Counted from the stretch's first letter, positions 1 through 8,997 are shown. The stretch: DNA of 64,000 bases from Mesobacillus jeotgali (GCF_014856545.2 NZ_CP109811.1:2412001-2476000); one strand, 5' to 3'. The notes: a model not told the origin generated them from the letters alone. Numbers and translations: made by a program.

Positions 1-2
1 GC

Positions 3-704
3 ATCGAAATTTGCAACAGCGGTAGCGCGCCAATGCCTGTAGAGCTGCTAAAAGAATTCGAGAGAAAAACAGGTTCAAAGATCCTGGAAGGCTATGGCCT
101 TTCTGAAGCATCGCCAACTACACATTGCAATCCAAGCTTTGCCGAAAGAAAGCCAGGAAGTGTCGGCATCGGCATGCCATCAACAGAATACAGAATTGTC
201 GACCTGGCAGCAGGAACAGAAGAAGTTCCTGCTGGAGAGCTGGGTGAGGTAATCATCAAAGGCCCTCAGGTTATGAAGGGTTATTGGAATATGCCAGAGG
301 AGACAGCAAACACATTGAGGGATGGATGGCTTTACACTGGAGATATTGCAAAGGTGGATGAAGACGGATATTTATATATTGTTGACCGGAAAAAAGACAT
401 GATTATCGCGAGCGGTTATAATATTTATCCACGTGATATTGAGGAAGTTTTGTATGAGCATCCGTCTGTCCAGGAGGCTGTTGTTATCGGCATACCGGAT
501 GAATACCGGGGTGAAGCAGTCAAAGCAGTGATTGTCTTAAAAGCAGGAAAGGAAGCCAATGAAGCACAGATCAAGGAGTTTTGCCGACAGAATATGGCGG
601 CATACAAGGTACCTAACGTCGTCGAATTCCGTGAACAGCTGCCGAAGACAAGTGTGGGCAAGATTTTGCGCAGAGCACTAAGGGAAGAAGTAAGGAGTAA
701 ATAA
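3..704 (+). CDS. Acyl-CoA ligase (AMP-binding), C-terminal part, truncated by window edge
   Basis: This is the last ~234 residues of an ANL-superfamily acyl-CoA synthetase, which activates a carboxylic acid to its CoA thioester via an acyl-adenylate. The frame is open from base 3, so the gene starts outside the window. Visible motifs are GYGLSEASP (A5 core), YTGD with VDRKKD (A7/A8 hinge), [11 protein letters not shown], and a C-terminal SVGKILRR with the catalytic A10 lysine. It closely resembles the ligase at 6536. It is the first visible gene of the catabolic island and lies 79 bp before a TetR regulator. The substrate cannot be read from the sequence; a medium or long acyl chain is likely. 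Confidence 0.9.
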   Translation: MEICNSGSAPMPVELLKEFERKTGSKILEGYGLSEASPTTHCNPSFAERKPGSVGIGMPSTEYRIVDLAAGTEEVPAGELGEVIIKGPQVMKGYWNMPEETANTLRDGWLYTGDIAKVDEDGYLYIVDRKKDMIIASGYNIYPRDIEEVLYEHPSVQEAVVIGIPDEYRGEAVKAVIVLKAGKEANEAQIKEFCRQNMAAYKVPNVVEFREQLPKTSVGKILRRALREEVRSK

Positions 705-741
705 ATACTATCTCCTTAATGGGACAGGGGGTAAAATATGG

Positions 742-771
742 TATAATTTCTGTGCAGACTAGTAGGATTGC
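742..771 (+). promoter_or_regulatory. Promoter of the TetR gene with possible autoregulatory operator
   Basis: An extended -10 element (TGG followed by TATAAT at 742-747) precedes the TetR gene. No good -35 is visible. Bases 757-771 (GACTAGTAGGATTGC) match the core and right half of the palindromes at 1400 and 20471 but lack a good left arm. A repressor bound there would cover the transcription start, so weak self-repression is plausible. This is inference from sequence similarity only. Confidence 0.4.
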
Positions 772-783
772 GAGGACAGCAAA

Positions 784-1347
784 GTGAAAGAGAAAATTAC
801 CGCACACAGCATTAAATTATTTGAGAAAAAAGGTTTCAGTGAGACTTCGATCCAGGATATTGTCGACTCACTAGGGGTGACTAAAGGTTCGTTTTATTAT
901 TACTTTTCCAGTAAAGAAGAATTACTGATGGATATCCATCTCAGATATATTGACGAGTTACTGGGCCGTCAGGAAGAAATTCTCTCAGAGCAGTCAACAA
1001 GCAAGCAAAAATTATTTGACATTGTTTATATGCTGATCAGCAGCATTAAGTCCAAAGGGGCATCCGCAAAAATCTTTTTCAGGGAAATGCGTCACTTAAG
1101 CGATGACAGGCTGGCACAGATTGTCGCAAAGCGGGATCAATTCAGATTGAACGTGGAACGGCTGATTCGCGAAGGAATTGACAGTGGCGAGTTCCGCAAA
1201 GATTTGAATCCCATCATCGTAACATTTGGCATACTTGGTGCCGCAAACTGGAGCTACCAGTGGTTCAATCCAATGGGAAAGGTTTCTGACCGGGAAGTGG
1301 CAGAGATTTTTGTCGAAATGATCCTGAAGGGAATCGAAGTCAATTGA
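784..1347 (+). CDS. TetR/AcrR-family transcriptional regulator
   Basis: The 187-residue protein has an N-terminal TetR helix-turn-helix at about residues 22-50 (TSIQDIVDSLGVTKGSFYYYF) and a divergent helical ligand-binding domain. Family members usually repress and release DNA when they bind an acyl-CoA or related effector. It starts with GTG after GAGGA at 772-776. It sits at the head of the acyl-CoA catabolic island and is followed by a terminator hairpin. It resembles the Bacillus FadR (YsiA) group in its N-terminal half. The palindromes at 1400, 16213 and 20471 are its probable operators, making it the likely local repressor of the island. Confidence 0.88.
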   Translation: MKEKITAHSIKLFEKKGFSETSIQDIVDSLGVTKGSFYYYFSSKEELLMDIHLRYIDELLGRQEEILSEQSTSKQKLFDIVYMLISSIKSKGASAKIFFREMRHLSDDRLAQIVAKRDQFRLNVERLIREGIDSGEFRKDLNPIIVTFGILGAANWSYQWFNPMGKVSDREVAEIFVEMILKGIEVN

Positions 1348-1361
1348 AGAAGTATGTAGGG

Positions 1362-1391
1362 AGAGGCTTATGAAAGCCAAGCCTCTTTCTT
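1362..1391 (+). terminator. Intrinsic terminator after the TetR gene
   Basis: An 8-bp stem AGAGGCTT / AAGCCTCT with a 9-nt loop is followed by TTCTTTG. It separates the regulator from the following operon. Confidence 0.65.
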
Positions 1392-1399
1392 TGTATGCT

Positions 1400-1421
1400 A
1401 CATACCAACCGGTTAGTACGG
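1400..1421. promoter_or_regulatory. Palindromic operator before the first catabolic operon
   Basis: Left arm ACATACC, core AACCGGTT (itself palindromic), right arm AGTACGG. The same architecture occurs at 16213 and 20471. It lies about 30 bp upstream of the thioesterase start, just after a TATGCT sequence that could be a -10. Probable binding site of the TetR protein at 784. Confidence 0.65.
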
Positions 1422-1451
1422 GGGAATTAGAATTAGAAAGTGGGGAGACAA

Positions 1452-1853
1452 ATGCAGGAGATCCAGGTACAGGCACGATTTGGCGAGACGGACGCGCTAG
1501 GACATATTAACAACACCAGTTATTTTGTCTATCTGGAGGAGGCAAGGATGCGCTTTTTTGAAAAATTGGGCTACAGCATGGAGTTGAACGACTGGAAATT
1601 CATTTTAGCCTCTACAAAATGCGATTTCGTCAGCCAAGGGTATTTTGACCAGCTGTTGACGGTAAAAACATATGTATCAGGAATTGGTTCAAAAAGCTTC
1701 CAGCTAGAACATGACATTGTTTGCTCGCAGACACAGCAATTGATTGCCAAGGGCAATGCAATCATTGTGTATTATGATTTTACAAATCAACAGAGTGAGG
1801 TTTTGCCCGAATTACTAAAAGAAGGGCTGAAAAGCTATTTGTTGCCCGCCTAA
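1452..1853 (+). CDS. Acyl-CoA thioesterase, hotdog fold (YbgC/4HBT type)
   Basis: This small single-domain hotdog thioesterase (133 residues) hydrolyses acyl-CoA to acid plus CoA. Near the N-terminus it has the 4HBT signature GETDALGHINN, whose Asp is the catalytic residue in this family, followed by the hotdog helix YFVYLEEARMRFF. An in-frame GTG at 1440 exists, but the GGGGAG at 1442-1447 fits the ATG at 1452. It is the first gene behind the 1400 palindrome and is followed directly by an SDR gene. In the island it could release CoA from dead-end thioesters or terminate partial oxidation. The actual acyl specificity is unknown. Confidence 0.85.
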   Translation: MQEIQVQARFGETDALGHINNTSYFVYLEEARMRFFEKLGYSMELNDWKFILASTKCDFVSQGYFDQLLTVKTYVSGIGSKSFQLEHDIVCSQTQQLIAKGNAIIVYYDFTNQQSEVLPELLKEGLKSYLLPA

Positions 1854-1889
1854 ATGACTGAATATTCCGTATTCACAGGAGGTGCTGAA

Positions 1890-2669
1890 GTGAGATTCGA
1901 AGAAACAGTGGTTCTTGTTACTGGAGCTGGGAGTGGAATTGGGAAAGCGACAGCCGCTCGGTTTGCCAGCGAAGGGGCAAAAGTAATATTGGTTGGACGG
2001 ACGAAATCTAAGCTTGAGATGGCAGCAAAAGAAATAAATGAATCGCATGAGCTTCCTAAGGCAGAAATCTTTCCTGCTGATGTAACAGATGAAGAAGATG
2101 TAAGAGAGTTAGCTCAACACATTGAGGAGCAATTTGGCGACCTGCATATCCTTGTCAATAATGCAGGAGGTTCAGTTCACTCAAAAATTATGGACACCTC
2201 AGCCAGTGATTGGGACTTTGTACAAAATACGAATTTAAAAAGTGTTTTCCTGGTCTCGAAAGTGCTTGGGAAACTCATGGCAAAAAGTTCAGAAAAGGAG
2301 GGAGATGCTTCTCAAAACCGTTCGATTGTCAATGTAGCCAGTTTATCGGGACACCAGGCAGGTGCGCACATCCCACATTATAGTGCGGCAAAAGCTGGCG
2401 TCATCAATTTTACAAAAGCAATGGCATTGGAAATGTCTCCTTACGGGATCAGGGTCAATTCCGTATCACCTGGTTTCGTGGAAACTCCCCTGACTGAGCA
2501 GGGGATGAAGAATGAACAATTTGTTAAAGCAATCAGAAGAAATACTGCTCTAAGGCGAGCTGGACATCCCGATGAAATTGCGAATGTGATTGCTTTTGTA
2601 GCATCAAGTGAAGCTTCTTATATGACGGGTTCTGACATTCTCGTTGATGGCGGCTGGTTGATTAAATAA
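1890..2669 (+). CDS. SDR-family oxidoreductase (FabG-like)
   Basis: This is a classical short-chain dehydrogenase of about 259 residues. The NAD(P) glycine motif TGAGSGIG is at residues 11-18, NNAGG near 87, and the active-site YxxxK is in HYSAAKAG. The C-terminal MTGSDILVDGG is typical. An ATG at 1854 is in frame, but AGGAGG at 1878-1883 directs the GTG at 1890, and the glycine motif then sits at the usual distance from the N-terminus. It probably interconverts a 3-hydroxyacyl-CoA or secondary alcohol and its ketone. It is in the same operon as the thioesterase and the enoyl-CoA hydratase. Confidence 0.88.
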   Translation: MRFEETVVLVTGAGSGIGKATAARFASEGAKVILVGRTKSKLEMAAKEINESHELPKAEIFPADVTDEEDVRELAQHIEEQFGDLHILVNNAGGSVHSKIMDTSASDWDFVQNTNLKSVFLVSKVLGKLMAKSSEKEGDASQNRSIVNVASLSGHQAGAHIPHYSAAKAGVINFTKAMALEMSPYGIRVNSVSPGFVETPLTEQGMKNEQFVKAIRRNTALRRAGHPDEIANVIAFVASSEASYMTGSDILVDGGWLIK

Positions 2670-2708
2670 GTTTATGATTCTATTAAAATCTGAGAAAGGG
2701 TGAATGCT

Positions 2709-3500
2709 TTGACGAATGTTAAGACGAGTGACCATTTAATCATCAACAAAAATGGGTCAGTACTTTCCATGACCTTAAACAGACCAGAAAGCTTGAATGC
2801 CTTCAGCCCGGAAATGATTCTTACACTGACGGAGGCATTAAGAGAGGCACAGAACAACCCAGAGGTTAAGGTAATCGTTTTGTCCGGTGCCGGCCGCTCG
2901 TTCAGTGCTGGAGGCGATGTAAAAACAATGGGCCAGGCAAACGCAACGGGCGTATACGACCATATCGGCAGGCTGAACGAGTGTATTCTTGCCATGAAAG
3001 CTACAGAGAAGCCAATCATTGCAGCAGTCCATGGTTTTGCTGCAGGTGCAGGATTCAACCTTGCCCTTGCTTGTGACTTAATTGTCGCTGCCGATGACAG
3101 TAAATTTGCGCTGAGCTTCTCGCAGGTTGGCCTCGTCTCTGACGGCGGGGGTTCCTATTTTGTCCCAAGACTAGTTGGCCCGCATCTGGCAAAACAATTC
3201 TTGTTCACTGCAGAACCAATTCCGGCTGAGCGTTTATACCAGCTTGGAGTCATAAACAATCTCGTACCTGCTGCAATTTTAAAGGAAGAAACACTGAAGC
3301 TTGCCTCTCAACTGGCAAATGGTCCGACCCGAACTTATGGGATGATCAAGAAGCTGGTTGACCATTCCATGACAGCAACTCTTGAAGAAATTCTTGAGCA
3401 GGAACGAATCACACAGACAATGATGGTTTCCACTGAGGATCATCAAGAAGGCATTGCAGCATTCAAAGAAAAAAGAAAGCCAAACTTTACAGGCAACTAA
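2709..3500 (+). CDS. Enoyl-CoA hydratase/isomerase family protein (PaaG-like active site)
   Basis: This crotonase-fold protein of about 263 residues has the oxyanion-hole stretch GRSFSAGGDVK and a second one in GFAAGAGFNLALA. At the place of the usual catalytic glutamate it has FSQVGLVSDGGGSY. A Gln replaces the first Glu and an Asp precedes the Gly run, as in PaaG-type isomerases, so it may isomerise or hydrate a double bond. The AAAGGG before the TTG at 2709 supports that start over the GTG at 2700. It lies 11 bp before the MDR reductase gene. Role inferred: beta-oxidation-type processing of an enoyl-CoA made in this island. Confidence 0.85.
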   Translation: MTNVKTSDHLIINKNGSVLSMTLNRPESLNAFSPEMILTLTEALREAQNNPEVKVIVLSGAGRSFSAGGDVKTMGQANATGVYDHIGRLNECILAMKATEKPIIAAVHGFAAGAGFNLALACDLIVAADDSKFALSFSQVGLVSDGGGSYFVPRLVGPHLAKQFLFTAEPIPAERLYQLGVINNLVPAAILKEETLKLASQLANGPTRTYGMIKKLVDHSMTATLEEILEQERITQTMMVSTEDHQEGIAAFKEKRKPNFTGN

Positions 3501-3511
3501 GGAGGAATACC

Positions 3512-4486
3512 ATGAAAGCAATCCAACTGAAAGAATATGGCGGACCTGAGGTTCTCCAATTAGTAGAAATGGAAAGACCAGTTCCTGCAGATCATCAGGT
3601 ATTAATTGAAATACATGCGATCGGAGTCAATTATGCGGACACAGCAAGAAGAGAAGGACAGTATGTCGTTCCTACAAAACTGCCGTTTATACCTGGAGCA
3701 GAGATTGCGGGAGTAGTAGTTGAAACAGGAGAATCAGTAACAAATGTCCAAAAAGGTGACCGCATCGTTACCTTGATCGAATCAGGAGGTTATGCAGAAT
3801 TTGCCCTTGCTGACAGCCGCGGGCTGATTCCTTTGCAGGACCATATGGAATTTGAACAGGCAGTCGCTCTCCCGCTTCAAGGACTGAGTGCTTATCACAT
3901 CCTGAAAACAATGGGACGCCTTGAAAAAGGTGAAACAGTGCTAGTCCATGCAGCAGCTGGAGGAGTAGGCACTTTGGCTGTCCAATTAGCTAAGCTATCA
4001 GGCGCAAGCAAAGTTATAGCAACCGCTAGCACTGATGATAAACTCGCTTTAGCCGCTGAAATGGGTGCTGATGTGCTTATCAATTACACTGAACAGGGAT
4101 GGGAAGAAAAGGTTTTGGAAGCAACCGGCGGTAAAGGTGTTGATGTCGCCCTGGAAATGGCAGGAGGGGATATTTTTAATAAAACGCTGAAATGCCTTGC
4201 CACGTTTGGACGGCTAGTTATCTACGGAGTTGCCAGCGGTGAGCAGAGCCGCTTTTATCCATCATCCTTAATGGCCAGAAATCAATCAGTCATCGGGTTT
4301 TTCCTGCCGCAAATTATGAGAAAGCCAGCGCTGATTCAATCAAGAATGGCTGAAATGCTTGGATATTTATCTAATGGCCAATTAAAACTGACAATTGGAG
4401 GCGTTTATTCGCTTGAGCAGGCAGCAGAAGTCCATCGCCTTTTACAATCACGTCAGACGAAGGGAAAGCTGATTTTAAAACCTTGA
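3512..4486 (+). CDS. Zinc-independent MDR oxidoreductase (quinone reductase type)
   Basis: This 324-residue medium-chain dehydrogenase/reductase has an N-terminal GroES-like domain (GVNYADTARREG) and a Rossmann domain with AAAGGVGTLAVQLAK at about 149-163. The zinc-binding cysteines of alcohol dehydrogenases are absent, which places it with NADPH:quinone oxidoreductases and enoyl reductases. These reduce quinones or alpha,beta-unsaturated carbonyls with NADPH. A clear AGGAGG lies before the ATG. In this operon a role as an enoyl-CoA or enone reductase fits better than quinone detoxification, but that is inference. Confidence 0.87.
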   Translation: MKAIQLKEYGGPEVLQLVEMERPVPADHQVLIEIHAIGVNYADTARREGQYVVPTKLPFIPGAEIAGVVVETGESVTNVQKGDRIVTLIESGGYAEFALADSRGLIPLQDHMEFEQAVALPLQGLSAYHILKTMGRLEKGETVLVHAAAGGVGTLAVQLAKLSGASKVIATASTDDKLALAAEMGADVLINYTEQGWEEKVLEATGGKGVDVALEMAGGDIFNKTLKCLATFGRLVIYGVASGEQSRFYPSSLMARNQSVIGFFLPQIMRKPALIQSRMAEMLGYLSNGQLKLTIGGVYSLEQAAEVHRLLQSRQTKGKLILKP

Positions 4487-4501
4487 TAAGGGGTGTGCTG
4501 A

Positions 4502-5500
4502 ATGGCAAGTATTAATACGGTAACTGGTCCTATTAAAGCGGAGCAATTGGGGAAGACGCTGATTCATGAGCACTTTATCTTTGGATATCCTGGCTTCCAG
4601 GGTGATGTGACATTGGGTGGATTTAAGGAAGAATCAGCTCTCGAAGAGGCAATCAACACTGCCAGGAATATGCAGAGCTTTGGGGTAAAGACAGTCGTGG
4701 ATCCGACCCCAAATGAATGTGGAAGGAATCCAGAGTTTTTAAAGAAAGTCTCGGAAGCTACCGGTCTCCAGATTATTTGTGCCACTGGCTATTATTACGA
4801 AGGGGAAGGAGCAACCCCTTATTTTAAGTTCAGGCAGGCATTGGGCACCGCGGAGGAAGAAATCTATCAAATGTTCAAAAAAGAGCTCACTGAAGGCATC
4901 TCAGGTTCCGGCATAAAGCCTGGAGTGATCAAGCTGGCCTCGAGCAAAGGAGAAATCACAGAGTATGAAAAGATGTTTTTCCGTGCGGGCGCCCGAGTAC
5001 AGCAGGAAACAGGGGCAGTCATCCTCACCCACACCCAGGAAGGAACGATGGGTCCTGAACAGGTAAGGTTACTGATTGAACACGGAGCAGATCCTGGAAA
5101 AATCATCATCGGCCATATGTGTGGAAATACCGACCCCGAATATCATAAACAGGTTCTGGACCAGGGTGTCCGGATTGGCATGGACCGTTTCGGCATCCAG
5201 GGGATGGTAGGAGCTCCTTTTGACCAGGAAAGGCTACAGACTTTATTGGCTTTACTTAATGATGGGTATGAAGATCAAATTCTACTGGCACATGACACAG
5301 TGAATATCTGGCTAGGACGTCCGCCTGTTATGCCAGAGCAGGCAGCGAAGATCATGGAAAACTGGCAGCCGGGACATATTTTCACCAATATCCTTCCACA
5401 GCTTAGGGATAATGGTGTGTCAGAAACGCAAATAGATAAGATGCTTGGGGGAAATGCTGTTGGACTTTTCACGGGGGCTCCTGCAAAGGTAGTTTCCTAG
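4502..5500 (+). CDS. Phosphotriesterase-family metal hydrolase (probable lactonase)
   Basis: This 332-residue amidohydrolase-fold protein belongs to the phosphotriesterase family. Metal-site residues are visible: HEH at about 22-24, the Lys of GVIKLAS that would be carbamylated, the His of HTQEG, the His of GHMCGNTD and the Asp of LAHDTV. Proteins called phosphotriesterase-related are mostly promiscuous lactonases (PLL group) that open gamma- or delta-lactones and acyl-homoserine lactones. It lies 15 bp after the MDR gene in the same operon. Ring opening of a lactone would supply a hydroxy acid for the CoA ligases nearby. A lactonase role is inferred; a residual paraoxonase activity cannot be judged. 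Confidence 0.85.
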   Translation: MASINTVTGPIKAEQLGKTLIHEHFIFGYPGFQGDVTLGGFKEESALEEAINTARNMQSFGVKTVVDPTPNECGRNPEFLKKVSEATGLQIICATGYYYEGEGATPYFKFRQALGTAEEEIYQMFKKELTEGISGSGIKPGVIKLASSKGEITEYEKMFFRAGARVQQETGAVILTHTQEGTMGPEQVRLLIEHGADPGKIIIGHMCGNTDPEYHKQVLDQGVRIGMDRFGIQGMVGAPFDQERLQTLLALLNDGYEDQILLAHDTVNIWLGRPPVMPEQAAKIMENWQPGHIFTNILPQLRDNGVSETQIDKMLGGNAVGLFTGAPAKVVS

Positions 5501-5602
5501 GAACAGTTCTCAGGGCTGATTCAAGATTCTAATAGAAAGGGGCGACGACCTATCCAAAAAATCATACCTCTTACGCTGGATTCGCCTTTTTCTGAAGGGA
5601 TC

Positions 5603-6493
5603 GTGGTAGTGTATGCCGTTCTTGGTGAAACAGCAACACTTATAGATACAGGCAATCCAGGAGAGAAATCTTTTTACCAGCTAAAATCAAAATTACAGGA
5701 GCATAATCTCAGTTTTAAAGACTTTGACCATATTATTGTTACCCATATGCATACGGACCATTGTGGAGGCGTCAGCCTAATCCAGCAGGAAGCGAGCCTT
5801 CCCGTATATGTACATGAGCTTGCACGGCCAGTGATCACTGGAGGAGAAGCAGAGTTTAATAGAATCAATCAGTTTTTTAGTGACTTTTTACAGGAATGTG
5901 GTGCTGACCCTGCCGTTCATCAGCATGCACGGAAATACAAAGAAGAAATCTGGCAGAATGTCCATTATGTCAATGACGGCGATGAAGTATACATAGGGGG
6001 AACCCCCTACAATGTATTGCATGTTCCCGGCCATAGCCAGACGGATATCCTTCTGATTGATGAGGAGCAGGGCATTACATTTGTCGGTGACCATATCATT
6101 CCTGAGCTCGCCGTTAACGCCTTCATCGAGCCTCCGGTACCAGGGAGTAAGCATCGTCCGTCTCCCTTGATTCAATACAGGGATTCCCTGATACGATCAA
6201 AGGGGAGAAACCTTGGAAGATGTTATTCAGGACATGGATTGCCCTTCACACAGCACATTGAGCTCATTGATAAGAGATTGGCTCAGCAGGATGCACGCTG
6301 CCAGCAAATACATCAGGTGTTAAAAGAGGGTTATAAAAATGTTTTTGAGATTTGCCAGGAAGTCTACCCGCACTTGAAGGGTGGGATTGTTTTTCTTGGC
6401 CTCTCCCAAATACAGGGCCATCTTGATTTGATGGAAGTCCGAAATGAGGTGATGAAGGAGGAACGAGATTCAATTGTTTATAAGCTGATCTGA
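5603..6493 (+). CDS. MBL-fold metallohydrolase, N-terminus possibly longer
   Basis: This metallo-beta-lactamase-fold hydrolase has HMHTDHCGG at about 49-57, GHSQTD, GDHI and a late SGHG, together a complete dinuclear zinc site. Relatives hydrolyse thioesters (glyoxalase II type), lactones (AiiA type) or other esters. The first usable start is GTG 5603, but the frame stays open upstream and encodes a family-like first strand (IIPLTLDSPFSEG). The only good ribosome site (GAAAGGGG, 5535-5542) points to codon 5552, which is ATC. Either a rare start is used or a base has changed. Its place after the lactonase-like gene makes a lactone or acyl-CoA ester substrate plausible. Confidence 0.85.
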   Translation: MVVYAVLGETATLIDTGNPGEKSFYQLKSKLQEHNLSFKDFDHIIVTHMHTDHCGGVSLIQQEASLPVYVHELARPVITGGEAEFNRINQFFSDFLQECGADPAVHQHARKYKEEIWQNVHYVNDGDEVYIGGTPYNVLHVPGHSQTDILLIDEEQGITFVGDHIIPELAVNAFIEPPVPGSKHRPSPLIQYRDSLIRSKGRNLGRCYSGHGLPFTQHIELIDKRLAQQDARCQQIHQVLKEGYKNVFEICQEVYPHLKGGIVFLGLSQIQGHLDLMEVRNEVMKEERDSIVYKLI

Positions 6494-6535
6494 TAGTTGC
6501 CAAAGCTTCTTAAACTTTTAACAGGGGAGGATTAA

Positions 6536-8053
6536 ATGAAGCTGAAAGAGCTGCTTGAAAATAACATCAGTAAATACGGGGAATATCCGTTTATCTATTA
6601 TAAAGACCAGCAATATACAAACATTGAAACGAGGCAGTATGCTGACCGGATTGCGAATGGTCTCCATAAGCTCGGAGTGGGAAAAGGCGACCGGATTGTC
6701 GTCTGTATGCCGAATAACCCTGAAGTGATATTTTCCTATCAAGGCATCACCAGGAGCGGTGCCGTCATTGTTCCAATCATGTTCACCCTGCATCCAAAAG
6801 AAATTCAGTACATCATCAAAAATTGTGAAGCCAAAGTTGTCATTGCCTCTTCCTATACAGCAGAAAATATGAAAAAGGCGATAGAAGGCCTGGAAGTCAA
6901 ACCAATCCTGGTCGTTACTGATCTTCCTGGCAGTGATGATTTGTTAAACCTCTATGATCTCATGTCTTCGGAGTCAGCTGGCACCGAGGATGATTCTGAT
7001 GAAAACGAAACCGCCGTGATTTTATACACCTCAGGAACAACTGGAAACCCAAAAGGTGTTCTTTTGACCCACAAAAATCTCTACACCAATGCAGTCAACT
7101 CCGCAGCCCATAATGAAACCGAAAGAGGCGTTACGATTGGCGTCCTCCCGTTAGCGCATGTCTACGGGCTTACCATATCAAATACATGCTATATAACGGG
7201 AAGTTCAGTTGTTGTTTTCGCCCGTTTTGACCCAGAAGAAATTTTCAAAGCTATTGAGACCTATAAGGTAAAAGCTTTCTCCGCAGTACCTGCGATGATC
7301 CATGCTATGGTTGGCAGCCCAAAAGCGGACCAATATGATACATCCTCCCTTGAGTGGATTGGCTCAGGGTCGGCACCGCTGCCAATTGCCCTGTTAAATG
7401 GATTCCGCCAAAAGTTTGGGGCAAAAGTTTTTGAGGGGTATGGCTTATCAGAAGCAGCCCCAATCGTGACAGCGCATAATAAAAAAATTGAAATAAAGCC
7501 AGGTTCAGTCGGAATCCCGCTTCCAGGGGTCAACATAAAAATCGTTGATCATCTGGGCAGGGAAGTCCCCACAGGAGAAGTTGGCGAACTGATCGTTTCT
7601 GGTGATAATGTTACTCCTGGCTATTATCAGAACAGAGAAGAAACAAACAAGGTAATCAAGGAAGGCTGGCTTTTCACCGGTGATATGGCCAGGGTTGATA
7701 ACGAAGGCTATCTCTATATTGTCGACAGGAAAAAGGATTTGGTGATCAGGGGTGGATTTAATATATACCCCCGTGATATTGAAGAGCTGCTGAACGCCCA
7801 TGAGTCTGTCTCAGAGGCAGCTGTCATTGGAGTACCTGATGAAGCGATGGGTGAGGAAATCGTCGCATGTGTCGTGAGAAAAGCGGGCGCGTCACCAACA
7901 GAGGATGAACTGATTCATTACTGTCAGGACAATCTTGCCAAAAACAAAACACCAAAGAAGATTGTTTTTATGGAAGCATTGCCACGGAACGGAGTCGGCA
8001 AAATCCTCAAGACCCGTCTAAGAGAAACAGCTGCTACGATCATCACAAAATAA
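6536..8053 (+). CDS. Acyl-CoA synthetase (AMP-dependent, fatty-acid type)
   Basis: This complete 505-residue ANL ligase has the P-loop-like LYTSGTTGNPKG at about 163-174, GYGLSEAAP, the FTGD...IVDRKKD hinge, [12 protein letters not shown] and the C-terminal VGKILK catalytic lysine. It makes acyl-CoA from acid, ATP and CoA. GGGGAGG precedes the ATG. It is the closest in-window relative of the truncated ligase at the left edge. It lies between the MBL hydrolase and R2lox, so it would activate the acid freed or formed by those enzymes. The substrate chain is not determinable by eye. Confidence 0.93.
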   Translation: MKLKELLENNISKYGEYPFIYYKDQQYTNIETRQYADRIANGLHKLGVGKGDRIVVCMPNNPEVIFSYQGITRSGAVIVPIMFTLHPKEIQYIIKNCEAKVVIASSYTAENMKKAIEGLEVKPILVVTDLPGSDDLLNLYDLMSSESAGTEDDSDENETAVILYTSGTTGNPKGVLLTHKNLYTNAVNSAAHNETERGVTIGVLPLAHVYGLTISNTCYITGSSVVVFARFDPEEIFKAIETYKVKAFSAVPAMIHAMVGSPKADQYDTSSLEWIGSGSAPLPIALLNGFRQKFGAKVFEGYGLSEAAPIVTAHNKKIEIKPGSVGIPLPGVNIKIVDHLGREVPTGEVGELIVSGDNVTPGYYQNREETNKVIKEGWLFTGDMARVDNEGYLYIVDRKKDLVIRGGFNIYPRDIEELLNAHESVSEAAVIGVPDEAMGEEIVACVVRKAGASPTEDELIHYCQDNLAKNKTPKKIVFMEALPRNGVGKILKTRLRETAATIITK

Positions 8054-8077
8054 GCCATTTACTGGGGAGGAGTGCAA

Positions 8078-8971
8078 GTGGAGCAAAGAACAATATTAAC
8101 AACCAGCAAGCGGGGGTTGCAGACGGATTCATTCCCATTCCGTCTCTATCAAAAAGCGAAGAAATTCGGCATCTGGAACCCTGCTGACATTGATTTTACC
8201 CAGGACCAACAAGACTGGAAGCAGTTGGACGCCGAACAGCAAAATGACATTCTGCGCCTGATTTCACAGTTCCAGGCTGGTGAGGAAGCCGTTACCCTCG
8301 ATTTGCTGCCGCTGATCATGGCCATCGCCAAGGAAGGCAGGCTCGAGGAGGAGATGTTTTTAACCACCTTCTTGTTTGAAGAAGCCAAGCATACCGAGTT
8401 CTTCCGGCTTGTCCTGAATGCGCTCGGTGAAACAGGTGACCTATCAGGACACCATACTGAGACGTATAAAACGATTTTTTATGAAATCCTGCCGACTGCG
8501 ATGGACCGTCTGCTGACTGACCAATCACCTGAAGCTATCGCTGAGGCTTCTACTGTCTACAATATGTTTGTTGAGGGAGTCCTGGCTGAAACAGGCTACT
8601 ACTCATTCTATCAAAACCTTGAAACACTCGGTTTAATGCCAGGGTTGCTCAAGGGGATCGGCAATTTGAAAAAAGATGAATCAAGGCATATTGGCTATGG
8701 GACCTTCCTGCTGCAAAGACTGATTTGTGAGCATCCACATTTATACGAGTTCGTTGAAGGAAAAATGCAGGAACTGACCCCGCTTGCCATCCGTTTGAAC
8801 CAGGAGGGATTCAAGGGGAAGGATATAAGTACTTTCGGAAATCAGATCGAAGATACAATGAATTTTACCATGAAACAGCTTTCAGTCCGGATGGAAATCC
8901 TGTCCCGTGCAAGAGGCAAGCGTATTGAAGAGATTTATAGAGTCACAGAGACCGAGATGGGAGTTCTGTAA
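8078..8971 (+). CDS. R2-like ligand-binding oxidase (R2lox), Mn/Fe type
   Basis: This ribonucleotide-reductase-R2-like ferritin-fold protein of 297 residues is not a class I reductase subunit: no R1 gene is near. With the GTG at 8078 (GGGGAGG at 8064-8070) the metal ligands fall at E69, E102, H105, E166, E201 and H204, and V72 and Y161 occupy the positions of the Val-Tyr ether cross-link known from the Geobacillus kaustophilus and Mycobacterium enzymes. That numbering agreement supports this start. R2lox proteins assemble a Mn/Fe cofactor, activate O2 and bind a long fatty-acid-like ligand; their physiological substrate is unknown. Neighbours are a CoA ligase, an aldehyde dehydrogenase and an alcohol dehydrogenase, suggesting oxidation of an aliphatic compound. 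Confidence 0.92.
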   Translation: MEQRTILTTSKRGLQTDSFPFRLYQKAKKFGIWNPADIDFTQDQQDWKQLDAEQQNDILRLISQFQAGEEAVTLDLLPLIMAIAKEGRLEEEMFLTTFLFEEAKHTEFFRLVLNALGETGDLSGHHTETYKTIFYEILPTAMDRLLTDQSPEAIAEASTVYNMFVEGVLAETGYYSFYQNLETLGLMPGLLKGIGNLKKDESRHIGYGTFLLQRLICEHPHLYEFVEGKMQELTPLAIRLNQEGFKGKDISTFGNQIEDTMNFTMKQLSVRMEILSRARGKRIEEIYRVTETEMGVL

Positions 8972-8997
8972 GGACTAATCAAGGCGGTAACCAGCGA

